Below the pieces are notes generated by a model. That model saw only the letters and a list, made by a program, of their open reading frames with translations, was not told the DNA's origin and did no database searches. 16,690 nt of DNA from Cladosporium sp. IMV 00045 (Eukaryota; Ascomycota; Dothideomycetes; Cladosporiales; Cladosporiaceae), in contig MSJI02000821.1 of the NCBI GenBank assembly GCA_001931905.2, forward strand, positions 34,487 through 51,176. The letters run 5' to 3'. Numbering within the stretch: the first letter of the stretch is position 1; the number at the start of each line of letters is the position of its first letter. The position numbers were made by a program, and so were the translations under genes. This document shows, one piece after another, positions 1-7,645 of this stretch.

Positions 1-247
1 TTGACTGGCCGTGGAAGTTTGTAGGAGTGTTGGATGCAGAGATGTGGGAAGCATGTTGCGGCCAGCCCTGTACTTCTGAAGCGGCACGTGACATTGGTTG
101 CTGATAGGCACTGGCGTGTAAGCCCCAGCTAGCATCGTTAAACGCCTGATCATGACCAGCAGGAAACAGATTGTCATCATAGGGAAGATGCTGACCGTCG
201 CCAAACACGCTTGTGTTGACGAGGCCGTCGTTAGGCATCTGGTCCAT
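1..247 (-). CDS. N-terminal fragment of an unrecognised low-complexity protein (runs off left edge)
   Basis: Reading the minus strand from an ATG at 247-245 gives 82 codons with no stop to the window edge, so the gene continues to the left. The peptide starts MDQMPNDGLVNTSVFGDG and is rich in Gln, His, Asn, Ser and aromatic residues (for example SWGLHASAYQQPMSRA). That composition is typical of disordered N-terminal regions of fungal nuclear or regulatory proteins. The start context has A at -3 and G at +4, which is favourable. The peptide does not look like a shadow: no real gene overlaps it, and it faces SLY1 across a 940 bp divergent gap. I see no domain in the visible part and do not recognise the family. 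A transcription factor or RNA-binding protein is only a guess from composition. An in-frame upstream start cannot be excluded. Confidence 0.6.
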   Translation of the reverse strand, partial: MDQMPNDGLVNTSVFGDGQHLPYDDNLFPAGHDQAFNDASWGLHASAYQQPMSRAASEVQGWPQHASHISASNTPTNFHGQS

Positions 248-505
248 AGTGGCTCTCGTTGACCTCTTTGTGTGCGTGTGTTCAAGTGGATGTACCTCTA
301 AAAGCGCGCTAGACCGGATTCAGATGCTTGAAGTGCGAGCGGGCCGAAGCTCGCTTCTGGTTGGCTGGCTGCTATGTGTATGTGTGAGAGACAGAGAGGA
401 GGCGGCTGAGATGAGCAAGCAAGCAAGGCACACGCTCTCTGCCTCGCTCACTCGAGCGGAGGATGACTCGACGAACGGCGCTCGAAAGGCGCGTTGTAGG
501 CAGGC

Positions 506-513
506 TCACGTGA
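506..513. promoter_or_regulatory. Palindromic E-box TCACGTGA
   Basis: The perfect 8-bp palindrome TCACGTGA is the kind of site bound by basic helix-loop-helix factors of the Cbf1/USF type. It sits inside the divergent promoter, 259 bp from the left-gene start and about 675 bp from the SLY1 start. Only the motif match is seen; its use is inferred, and such short sites also occur by chance. Confidence 0.3.
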
Positions 514-520
514 AGACTTG

Positions 521-594
521 CAGTAGCAGTAGCAGTAGCAGTAGCAGCGGTAGTGGTAGTGAAGTAGTAGAGAAGTGTGGTAGTGGTAGTGACA
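521..594. repeat. Imperfect CAGTAG / GTAGTG microsatellite
   Basis: Four exact CAGTAG hexamers occupy 521-544. They are followed by a degenerate run of GTAGTG, GGTAGT and GAAGTAG units to about 594. It is a simple tandem repeat in the divergent promoter and not part of a gene. It explains the Ser-rich and Thr/Ala-rich open frames that cross it. Confidence 0.85.
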
Positions 595-1187
595 GTATGC
601 GCACAGCGCGGCTTAAGTGCCTGTGTCTGGAAACCCTCCTCACGCAGCAACAGCAGAAGCAGAGGGGAGAGAAGAAGAGAGCGCCGGGCGCAATCTACGT
701 CTGTCCGCCTGTGCAGTTGATGATGTGCGCGCGCGCGTGGTCTGCTACAACTCAAATGGTCACTTCCTGGGGGTGTGTTCAGCGCCTCCGCCCACTGCGG
801 TCCGAGAATCAACAGATAGCACACGGAAAGAGATGAGTACGAGTGGCCGGTGATGGCACACGCGTGGTGGTGATGAAGGGGAACTTGGGGGATGTTATTG
901 TGGTGTGGTGAAGGTGGATGATGGGGGAGAGTGGCGAGGGAGAAGAGAAGGTCTCTTTGTCGGCGACTGCGACAAGCGCGACGCGGGCGGCTGATCCCGG
1001 CTTGGCATAGCGAGCATGACAGCATACAGCAGCGGCCAGCCAGCCAGACATCAACACCTGTCGCTGGGGAGGGCGAATAGAAAGACAGAAAGAGCCCGCC
1101 GTCCACTTGAATAAATCTTTGATTTTGCAAGCGACCGATTGCATACGATAGGCGATTCATTGCCTGTCAATCGATCACTCGCCAACC

Positions 1188-3549
1188 ATGTCCACCTCGT
1201 CAAATACTCTTCGCGACCGTCAAGTAGGTCAGTATGGGGTGATAGGTGCCTGATGTAGCAAGCAATGCTAACAGATACACTGTAGCCTCCATTCAGCGCA
1301 TCCTCAACTTGAACCACGTCCCGCAAGAATCCGAATTGCACCATGAGTCGACCGCCGCCAATGGTCTGATCCCACAATCCGCTCCTATTCTCAACTCCGA
1401 GGGCGAGCCCATATGGAAGGTCTTGGTCTTCGATGACCTTGGTCGGGATGTCATTAGCAGTGTCTTGCGCGTCAACGATCTGCGCGCATGGGGAGTGACA
1501 ATACACCTGTAGGTTCGGTCAGGACAATTCAGCAGCATGGAGGTGCTGAGACAGGAGCAGCAGCAATGGCTGACAGTCCACGTCAGAAACATCAAACAAA
1601 AGCGACATGCCATAGGCGATGTCCCTGTCTTATATTTGGTCGAACCAACTGCCTCCAATTTGGAGCTCATCACACAGGACCTCAAGAATGGCCTCTACTC
1701 TCCCGCATACATCAACTTCTTGACTTCGATACCTCGACCCCTCCTTGAGGATTTTGCGTCGCAAACAGCAGAAGCAGGAACTGCCGAGAGCATTGGACAA
1801 GTCTATGATCAGTATCTCAACTTCATCGTCAGCGAGCCAAATCTCTTCAGTCTGGGAATGGGCCAGGACTCTTACTGGACGATGAATAGCGCACAGACCA
1901 GTGATGAGTCTATCGACGAGAACATCGACCGGATCGTGTCTGGATTGTTCAGCGTTGCTGTGACTATGGGAACCGTTCCCATCATCCGTTGTCCCAAGGG
2001 TGGCGCTGCTGAGATGATTGCTGCGAAGCTCGACCGCAAGCTGAGGGACCACATTCTCACTGCGAAAGACAACCTCTTCTCGGGTAAATCCACCGCTGGC
2101 GGCGCCGTCTCACGGCCAGTCTTGATCATCGTTGACCGCAATGTCGACCTCGTCCCCATGCTCTCACATTCTTGGACATATCAGTCGCTCATACACGATG
2201 TTCTGAGCATGAACCTCAACCGCATCACGGTGGAGACACCTGTAGACGACGCCGACGAGTCCAAGGGAACGACCAAACGCAGCTACGACCTCACGCAGAA
2301 TGATTTCTTTTGGAACAAGAACGCCGGAGTTCCTTTCCCACAGGTCGCTGAAGACATCGACACAGAGCTCACGAGATACCGAGACGATGCCGCCGAGCTC
2401 ACGAAAAAGACAGGTGCCAACTCGATCGAAGACTTGCAAAATGACTCCAGTCAATCCGCGCAGCACCTGAAAGCTGCAATCACCCTCCTCCCCGAGCTGA
2501 GAGAGCGCAAAGCACTGCTCGACATGCACATGAACATCGCCACCTCCCTCCTGAAAGGCATCAAAGACAGACAGCTTGACAACTTCTTCCAACTCGAAGA
2601 AGACATCAAAAAGCAGACCAAAGCGCAAATGCTCGAGCTGATCAAGGACGGCGACAAAGGCAAAGAGCCCTCCGACAAACTCCGCATCTTCATCATCTGG
2701 TTCCTCAGCACCGAGCAAGAAGTCACGCGCCCCGACATCGAGCGCTTCGAAGAAGCCCTGCGCAGCACCGGCGTCGACACCCTTCCCTTAACCTACATCA
2801 GACGGTAAGCCTTGCCCACCAACCCACAAGAAACACCCTGCAACCCCAGACCAAAAGAAAAAAAAAAAAAAAAACTAACACCCTCCAGCGTCCGCGAACT
2901 AACCCGCAAAACCATGCTCTCCTCCGCCCCAACCCAAGCGCAACCCCCCTCGCAATCCTCCGACCTCTTCCGCGGCTTCAGCAGCATCTCCTCGCGCCTG
3001 ACGGACCGCTTCCAAAGCGCAGGTCTGGGCGCGAATTTCGAAAACCTCATCAGCGGCGTGAAAAACTTCCTCCCCGCCAACAAAGACCTGACCCTCACCA
3101 AAATCACCGAGAGCCTCATGGATCCGCAGAACGCGAGCACGTCCGCCCTGCAGAAGACGGAGGGGTTTTTGTACTTCGACCCCCGCAGCGCCAATGCAAG
3201 AGGCACCATGCCGGCTTCGAGCCGGAACGCTTCTGGCGCGGGCGCGGGAGCGGGTGACGGGGGTGCGAGGGGAATTGAGGCGAGTTTCGGGCAGAGGAGG
3301 CAGGGGTTCAGCGACGCGATTGTTTTCACCGTCGGGGGAGGGAGTATGGACGAGTATGGCAATTTGCAGGAGTGGGCGAGGAGGTCTAGCGCTGCTGGGG
3401 CGGGTGCCGGGGGCGCTGCGGCCAGTGCGGCTTCTGCTGGGCAGGCGGGCGCGGTGGGCAGGAAGAAGATCGTGTATGGGAGTACGGAGTTGATGAATGC
3501 GGGGAGCTTTTTGGAGGTGCTTGGTAGGTTGGGGAGGGAGAGTGGGTAG
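1188..3549 (+). CDS. SLY1: Sec1/Munc18 family vesicle-fusion protein Sly1
   Basis: The product is the cytosolic SM protein that binds the Golgi SNARE Sed5 (syntaxin 5) and promotes SNARE assembly in ER-Golgi and intra-Golgi fusion. The coding sequence joins 1188-1227, 1286-1508, 1587-2804 and 2889-3549, giving 713 aa (yeast Sly1 is 666). The joins restore family sequence: [16 protein letters not shown] across intron 1, GVTIHLNIK leading to [11 protein letters not shown] across intron 2, and [12 protein letters not shown] across intron 3. Other Sec1-domain marks are [17 protein letters not shown] from residue 271 and [15 protein letters not shown] from residue 326. The C-terminal part carries Gly/Ala-rich inserts near residues 608-625 and 661-682, before the conserved [19 protein letters not shown] ending. 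The start ATG at 1188 has ACC just before it and immediately precedes the conserved LRDRQ segment. The gene is divergent to the left-edge gene and convergent with the IFRD gene. Confidence 0.95.
1228..1285 (+). other. SLY1 intron 1 (58 nt)
   Basis: The donor is GTCAGT at 1228, the branch site is a perfect TGCTAAC at 1266-1272 and the acceptor is TGTAG at 1281-1285. A better-looking donor, GTAGGT at 1224, does not keep frame with the only sensible acceptor. The 1228 donor is therefore preferred, giving RDRQ-V-ASIQ. Confidence 0.85.
1509..1586 (+). other. SLY1 intron 2 (78 nt)
   Basis: The donor is GTAGGT, the branch-like CTGAC is at 1570-1574 and the acceptor is GTCAG ending at 1586. Splicing completes a Leu codon and joins GVTIHL to [14 protein letters not shown], as expected for Sly1. 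The alternative acceptor ending at 1576 would not restore the family spacing. Confidence 0.88.
2805..2888 (+). other. SLY1 intron 3 (84 nt) with a 17-A run
   Basis: The donor is GTAAGC, the branch site is ACTAAC at 2874-2879 and the acceptor is CTCCAG ending at 2888. Splicing joins YIR-R to VRELTRKT. A run of 17 A (2858-2874) directly abuts the branch site, an unusual place for a homopolymer. Confidence 0.92.
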
Positions 3550-4237
3550 GGTAGGTAGTGTTTGATGTTGCATTGTGAGGGTTTTCTGGCGCTACCTTTT
3601 TTATTTGGAGGGCGTGGGAACACAAGATTTCTTTACATTGAGAAAGAGAAAAGCAAGAGCACCAATCCGAAATCAAAACAGCGAGCGCGTGCTTGTCCGA
3701 TCGATCTTTTACCTTTTTTTTTACCTTTGATGTTGTGTTGCTACATGTACCTACATATACCTATGTACGTGTATCTCTTGCCGGCGACGTTAGGGAAGGT
3801 CTCGCTGCCGCGGGTAGGTATCAGGAGAGGATTTCGTCAACGATGGAGAAAGGGGCAAGGATATATTAGCCGAGGCAGTAAAGGTGGAAGCAGTGAATTA
3901 TTTCACGACCTGATTTGACTAGATTTGAGAACTCGTGGGAGAGAAGAAAAGACTGCTTCCGAGAACTATTTGATCCATCTGTTTCATGGGGGGATTGGGC
4001 TAGGTCTTGAAGGCTTTCTTTTCATTGATGATGAACTCTGAGTTAGGAAATCAGGGATGGGAAAAGCAAGCAAGATGCATGCTGGGATTATCATTGTCGA
4101 GAAAGATGACCGATCTCTGCAAACTGCGCTCTTCGTGTGAAGAGATATGTGTGATTTTCAATGGTGTATTGGTGCTCCTGAAGCAGATGCCGAGAAAGAA
4201 GCAGGTCTGGCAACTGACAGAATCAATCTTTCTTCCC
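3550..4237. other. Convergent 3' intergenic region between SLY1 and the IFRD gene
   Basis: This 688 bp gap between two stop codons should hold both 3' UTRs and poly(A) regions. It has T-rich tracts near 3706-3727 and four TACCT pentamers within 3710-3762. I see no conserved gene. The open frames crossing it have no family features and one runs antisense into the IFRD coding sequence. Confidence 0.6.
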
Positions 4238-5572
4238 TCAATCGTACTCGTCATCATCATCCTCGAGAATGACAGGCAACGAGTCGAAAACGACCTCGTT
4301 CCTCTCATAATGCGTCAAGAACCCTCCCTGCAACAAGCGCTTCAGCCCGTTCAACCTCGCCAGCTTCCACCACTTGTCGACGAGCATCTTCGCGCCGCCG
4401 TGGACAGACACGCGCATGCGCGACCCGTACTCACGACCATCCTCGTCCAGAGCCGTCGAGTAGCGCGGGCCGCGCGTGGGCTTCTCCACCGTGCGCAGCA
4501 CATCTTGAAAAGCAGTGTGCAGCGCCTTGCGGTCCTTCTTGCTCACGCGCTTTGAAGAGGCGCGGGTCAGCTCTTCCAGCTGACGGGTCAGATTGTGCTG
4601 CTGTCGGTAGACGGTGTAGCGCTTGATCATGCGGTCGCCGCCGGCGCGGCGCATTTCCTCCTGCTCTTCTTCGTCGGCGGACTCGTCGTCGGATTCGGCT
4701 TCGGTGTAGGATTTCTCGAAGAGCAGGGCGATGGTCTCGCCCGCGGCGATTTGCACGCGCGACTCGCTGCTCTCCAGCTGGTCGACGAAGGTCTCCATCG
4801 CGGGCTCGGTGGCGTCTTCCATGTCGTCCAGCTGGGTGGCGAGGAAGCCCCATTCTTCGATGGCGGCGGTGACGATGTCGGCGTTATCCGGCTCGTCGAC
4901 GCTGGCGCCGTCGGAGGAGACGATTTCGAGGAAAAAGTCCATGATTCCTTCCGTCTCTTCGAGGCTGGCGCCGCCGTAGAAGGTGGCGATGCTCATGGCG
5001 TGAATGGCTGCGACTTTGACGGTCGGGTGTTGGGAGTCTGAGATGGCAGACTTGATCGGGTTGGCGACTGCGTCGTAGATGGTGTCGCTTGGGAGAGTGA
5101 TGATCATGAGAGCGATGGCTTTCAGACTGAGGGCGATTTCACGCTCGGATTGACCGCTCTTGACGCCCTTGAGGACTGCGGGGAGCAGGTCGCTCATCCT
5201 GGACTGAATCTCAGGCTTGGAATACAGTCTGGTCAAGTCGGAAGTGAAGGCGTTGAGAGTCAATTCTCTCCCGTCGGTGGAGCTTCGCTTCTTGTCGAGG
5301 ATCTGCTCGATGCGAAGGTGAAGGTCGGCGGTCAAGGCGTCCACAGGAGTGTCGTCGGCGCCTTCAGAGAGAAGCTCGTCGATGCTGTTGCTTCCCCACT
5401 CACTCGCCTCGCTCTCGTCGTCCGAGGCATTTCGAGAGGGAGCAGCGGAGCCACCTCGAGAGTGGGTGGGAGAGGCAGGCTTGCTGCCGGATGGAGTGTG
5501 GGCCCTCGAGGCGGCCTTGCGAGAAGTGGTCTTCTTGCTCTCGAGCAGGACTTGCTTGCGTAAGTCGTGCAT
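4238..5572 (-). CDS. Interferon-related developmental regulator (IFRD) family protein
   Basis: A single exon encodes 444 aa, close to animal IFRD1/IFRD2 length. It starts at the ATG at 5572, giving MHDLRKQVLLESKKTTSRKAA. Residues 15-60 form a Ser/Arg/acidic disordered head ending DDESEASEWGS. Residues 75-290 are helical-repeat-like, with ADLHLRIEQILDKKRSSTDGR, LKAIALMIITLPSD, and VAAIHAMSIATFYGG as recognisable IFRD features. An acidic linker lies at 293-307. The basic C-terminal block holds MLVDKWWKLARLNGLKRLL (396-414). It ends in the acidic tail EDDDDEYD. IFRD proteins act as transcriptional co-regulators in animals, and mammalian IFRD2 has been found bound to translationally inactive ribosomes. 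The fungal role is not settled, so nuclear versus ribosomal function is inference. The gene is divergent from CPR6, sharing a 954 bp promoter, and convergent with SLY1. Confidence 0.85.
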   Translation of the reverse strand: MHDLRKQVLLESKKTTSRKAASRAHTPSGSKPASPTHSRGGSAAPSRNASDDESEASEWGSNSIDELLSEGADDTPVDALTADLHLRIEQILDKKRSSTDGRELTLNAFTSDLTRLYSKPEIQSRMSDLLPAVLKGVKSGQSEREIALSLKAIALMIITLPSDTIYDAVANPIKSAISDSQHPTVKVAAIHAMSIATFYGGASLEETEGIMDFFLEIVSSDGASVDEPDNADIVTAAIEEWGFLATQLDDMEDATEPAMETFVDQLESSESRVQIAAGETIALLFEKSYTEAESDDESADEEEQEEMRRAGGDRMIKRYTVYRQQHNLTRQLEELTRASSKRVSKKDRKALHTAFQDVLRTVEKPTRGPRYSTALDEDGREYGSRMRVSVHGGAKMLVDKWWKLARLNGLKRLLQGGFLTHYERNEVVFDSLPVILEDDDDEYD

Positions 5573-5916
5573 GTTGGAAGTGAGGTCTAGGTGATGTTAG
5601 ACCGGAGATGTCGCTGGGCGAGTTGCCCGTTTGGTAGGTATGAGTTTAGGCTCTGGATAGATGTCGTTTGCTGATTGATGTGGCGTGTGGAGATCACTGT
5701 ATTGGGATGTGTGATCTGTCGTTGTGGTAAAGGTAGATGCTGTATGGAAACATGGACGGGGCGACCACGTTGAGTTGGAAAGGGTTGGGTGGTAGTGTTG
5801 CAGAGAGGGTTGGTCGGGAAAAGAGAAGGAAGAGAAGAGAACAGAACAATAGAAGAGGGACAATAGACAAATCTTGGAAATAAGCGAGCGGTGTGCGGGC
5901 GTGACGGAGTTTAGAT

Positions 5917-5944
5917 GCAGGCAGGCAGGCAGGCAGGCAGGCAG
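5917..5944. repeat. (GCAG)7 microsatellite
   Basis: Seven perfect GCAG units occupy 28 bp, about 345 bp upstream of the IFRD start and 580 bp upstream of CPR6. It is a simple tandem repeat and likely to vary in length between strains. Confidence 0.95.
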
Positions 5945-6195
5945 AAGGGATTACTACTTCTCACAGTCACATGCTGACCACTAATTGAGCCTGTTCCTTG
6001 GGCAGCAGCCAGCAATGAGGAGCAAATCCGGTCTGGCCTGGTCATCATATTTTTTTTGGCGGGGCCCTGCAGAGGATGTGAGGATGTGATGCAGATCGCG
6101 CGTGGATGAAGTCATGTGGCCCCGTTTGACTTCTTGATTCATCTCCACTTCTCTCTTCCAAGCACAACAGACTCAACAGTCGTTCATCTTTGGAT

Positions 6196-6294
6196 ACAAC
6201 CCTAACCCTCATCGCCCGTCTGTCCCTGCTGCTCGTCACAACCCTAACCCTCATCAGCCGTCTGTCCCTGCTCCTCGTCACAACCCTAACCCTA
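6196..6294. repeat. 42-bp tandem repeat carrying AACCCTAACCCT telomere-like motifs
   Basis: Two full 42-bp units (6196-6237 and 6238-6279) differ at three positions. A partial third unit follows from 6280. Each begins ACAACCCTAACCCT, so the 12-mer AACCCTAACCCT occurs at 6198-6209, 6240-6251 and 6282-6293. That is two units of the TTAGGG telomere repeat read on the minus strand. The remainder of each unit is pyrimidine-rich (GTCTGTCCCTGCT). The array is 234-331 bp upstream of the CPR6 start. Telomere-repeat-binding Myb proteins such as yeast Tbf1 use such sites as promoter elements; that role here is inference. Confidence 0.93.
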
Positions 6295-6389
6295 TTATTC
6301 AGACCCCTCTTTCTGCCCCGCCTTGCTTGCTCCTTCCAAGTCGAGGGCTGAGGCTCTCTCTCGCTGTCGCTGTCTCTCCCAGGGCTCTG

Positions 6390-6397
6390 GAAGCTTC
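6390..6397. promoter_or_regulatory. Heat-shock-element-like palindrome GAAGCTTC
   Basis: GAAGCTTC matches two inverted nGAAn heat-shock units but lacks a third correctly spaced unit. It lies 130 bp upstream of the CPR6 start. Yeast CPR6 is heat-inducible, which makes the position plausible, but the match is short and could be chance. Confidence 0.2.
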
Positions 6398-6526
6398 GAC
6401 GACTCACCGAGCCACTCTCACAATTATTCCCTCCCTTCAATTCAAGCTCCCATACCAAACCTCACTTACAGCTTGCTTGCTTGCTTACCTACTCATTCCC
6501 TCCAATTGACTCTCTCTCAATCCACC

Positions 6527-7645
6527 ATGGCTGCCAACCGCTCTCGTGTCTGGTTCGACATCACCATCGGCGGCTCTCCCACCGGCCGTGTCGTCTTCGA
6601 GCTCTACAACGATGTCGTCCCCAAGACCGCAGACAACTTCCGCTCCCTCTGCACCGGCGAGAAGGGCAATGGCCAGGCCGGCAAGCCTCTCCACTACAAG
6701 GGCAGCTCCTTCCACCGCGTCATCAAGTCCTTCATGATCCAGGGCGGTGACTTCACCGCCGGCAATGGCACCGGCGGAGAGAGCATCTACGGCGAGAAAT
6801 TCGAGGACGAGAACTTCGAGCTCAAGCACGAGAAGCCCTTCCTCCTCAGCATGGCCAACGCCGGTCCCGGCACCAATGGCAGCCAGTTCTTCGTCACCAC
6901 CGTCCCCACCCCTCACCTCGACGGCAAGCACGTCGTTTTCGGCGAGGTCATCAGCGGCAAGAGCGTCGTCAGGCAAGTGGAGAACGCGCCGGTCGGCGAC
7001 CAGGACAAGCCCACCAGGCCTTGCATGATCGCAGACTGCGGTGAGGTGCCCGAAGGCGTCTCTCTCGAAGACTTCACCAAGAAAGAGCCCGACTCGACCG
7101 GCGACACCTACGAGGACTTCCCGGACGACCAACTGGCCGAGGGCGAGGAGTGGAAGGGCGTCGACATCGCCAAGGTCGCCGAAGAGCTGAAGGGCATGGG
7201 CAACAAAGCCTTCAAGGGCGGCGAGCTCGCCCTCGGTCTCAGCAAGTACCAGAAGGCCCTCCGCTACCTGCAAGAATACCCCACGCCCCTCGAAGGCGAC
7301 CCTGCCGAACTGGGCGCGCAACTCGCCAAGCTGCGCGTCAGCCTGCACACCAACTCCGCCCTGCTGCAGTACAAGCTGCGACAACTCGACGACTCCTCGC
7401 GCTCCGCCGACTACGCTCTGGCCATTGAGGGAATCTCCGACGCCGACAAGGCCAAGGCGCTCTTCAGAAAGGGTGTCGTCGCGAAGGACCAGAAGAACGA
7501 GGAGGACGCGCAGAAATTCCTCGAAGAGGCCGGCAAGCTTGCGCCGGCGGATGCTGGGATCAAGAACGAGCTCGCCGCTGTGAAGAAGTCGGCTGCTGAT
7601 AGGAAGGCGAAGGAGAGGAAGGCTTATGCCAAGATGTTCGATTAG
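6527..7645 (+). CDS. CPR6: Cyclophilin 40 peptidyl-prolyl isomerase, Hsp90 co-chaperone
   Basis: A single exon encodes 372 aa, the usual Cyp40 length. The start ATG at 6527 lies in an ideal CCACCATGG context, and no in-frame ATG precedes it. Residues 5-175 are the cyclophilin domain with [15 protein letters not shown]. Arg64, Phe69, Met70 and Gln72 match the catalytic R55/F60/M61/Q63 of cyclophilin A. The CypA Trp121 position is His130 ([15 protein letters not shown]), a Cyp40 hallmark linked to weaker cyclosporin binding. Residues about 212-345 form a TPR domain. The Hsp90 carboxylate-clamp residues appear as Lys222, Asn226, Asn276, Lys310 and Arg314 with the expected spacing. The C-terminus is basic ([13 protein letters not shown]) and ends in MFD. 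The protein should act in the cytosol, isomerising proline bonds and docking on the Hsp90 MEEVD tail. Codon choice is strongly biased (mostly NNC), suggesting high expression. Confidence 0.97.
   Translation: MAANRSRVWFDITIGGSPTGRVVFELYNDVVPKTADNFRSLCTGEKGNGQAGKPLHYKGSSFHRVIKSFMIQGGDFTAGNGTGGESIYGEKFEDENFELKHEKPFLLSMANAGPGTNGSQFFVTTVPTPHLDGKHVVFGEVISGKSVVRQVENAPVGDQDKPTRPCMIADCGEVPEGVSLEDFTKKEPDSTGDTYEDFPDDQLAEGEEWKGVDIAKVAEELKGMGNKAFKGGELALGLSKYQKALRYLQEYPTPLEGDPAELGAQLAKLRVSLHTNSALLQYKLRQLDDSSRSADYALAIEGISDADKAKALFRKGVVAKDQKNEEDAQKFLEEAGKLAPADAGIKNELAAVKKSAADRKAKERKAYAKMFD

Larger units (their letters stand above)
248..1187. promoter_or_regulatory. Divergent intergenic region between the left-edge gene and SLY1
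   Basis: This 940 bp gap lies between two divergently transcribed starts and should hold both promoters and 5' leaders. It contains simple-sequence tracts (a CAGTAG-type repeat at 521-594, an alternating GC run near 727-735, a GCCA run near 1033-1046) and one palindromic E-box. Long open frames cross it on both strands, but they are low-complexity, lack ATG starts or family features, and follow the repeats. I see no convincing TATA box at a useful distance from either start. Confidence 0.55.
5573..6526. promoter_or_regulatory. Divergent promoter between the IFRD gene and CPR6
   Basis: This 954 bp gap separates two divergent starts. The CPR6 side (about 6120-6526) is pyrimidine-rich on the plus strand, as is usual for fungal 5' leaders, and includes a (GCTT)4 run at 6471-6486. 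It holds a (GCAG)7 tract, a 42-bp direct repeat with telomere-like motifs and a heat-shock-like palindrome, described separately. An open frame in phase with CPR6 extends upstream to 6323 but has no ATG. Confidence 0.6.

Noticed and set aside
372..1160. Long minus-strand frame and an overlapping plus-strand frame (213-836) in the left promoter
   Set aside because: They are composed of translated microsatellite (Ser or Thr/Ala runs) and low-complexity residues, with no supported gene structure. The plus-strand frame starts with GTG.
2793..3623. Minus-strand frame of 276 codons opposite the SLY1 3' part
   Set aside because: It is a shadow of SLY1 exon 4 and its Gly/Ala-rich inserts, read as Pro/Ala/Leu. 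The plus-strand frame has clear Sly1 identity and splice sites.
4020..4050. C/D-box snoRNA suggested by TGATGA and CTGA close together
   Set aside because: The two boxes are only a few bases apart, leaving no guide region, and there is no terminal stem.
4007..4555. Plus-strand frame crossing the SLY1/IFRD gap
   Set aside because: It overlaps the IFRD C-terminal coding sequence antisense and has no recognisable domain.
6196..6294. CRISPR array reading of the 42-bp repeats
   Set aside because: The units are directly adjacent with no unique spacers, and the setting is a fungal promoter with no cas genes.
6323..6526. In-frame N-terminal extension of CPR6 that could be a targeting peptide
   Set aside because: The open frame begins with TTG and contains no ATG before 6527, which has an ideal start context and matches the family N-terminus.
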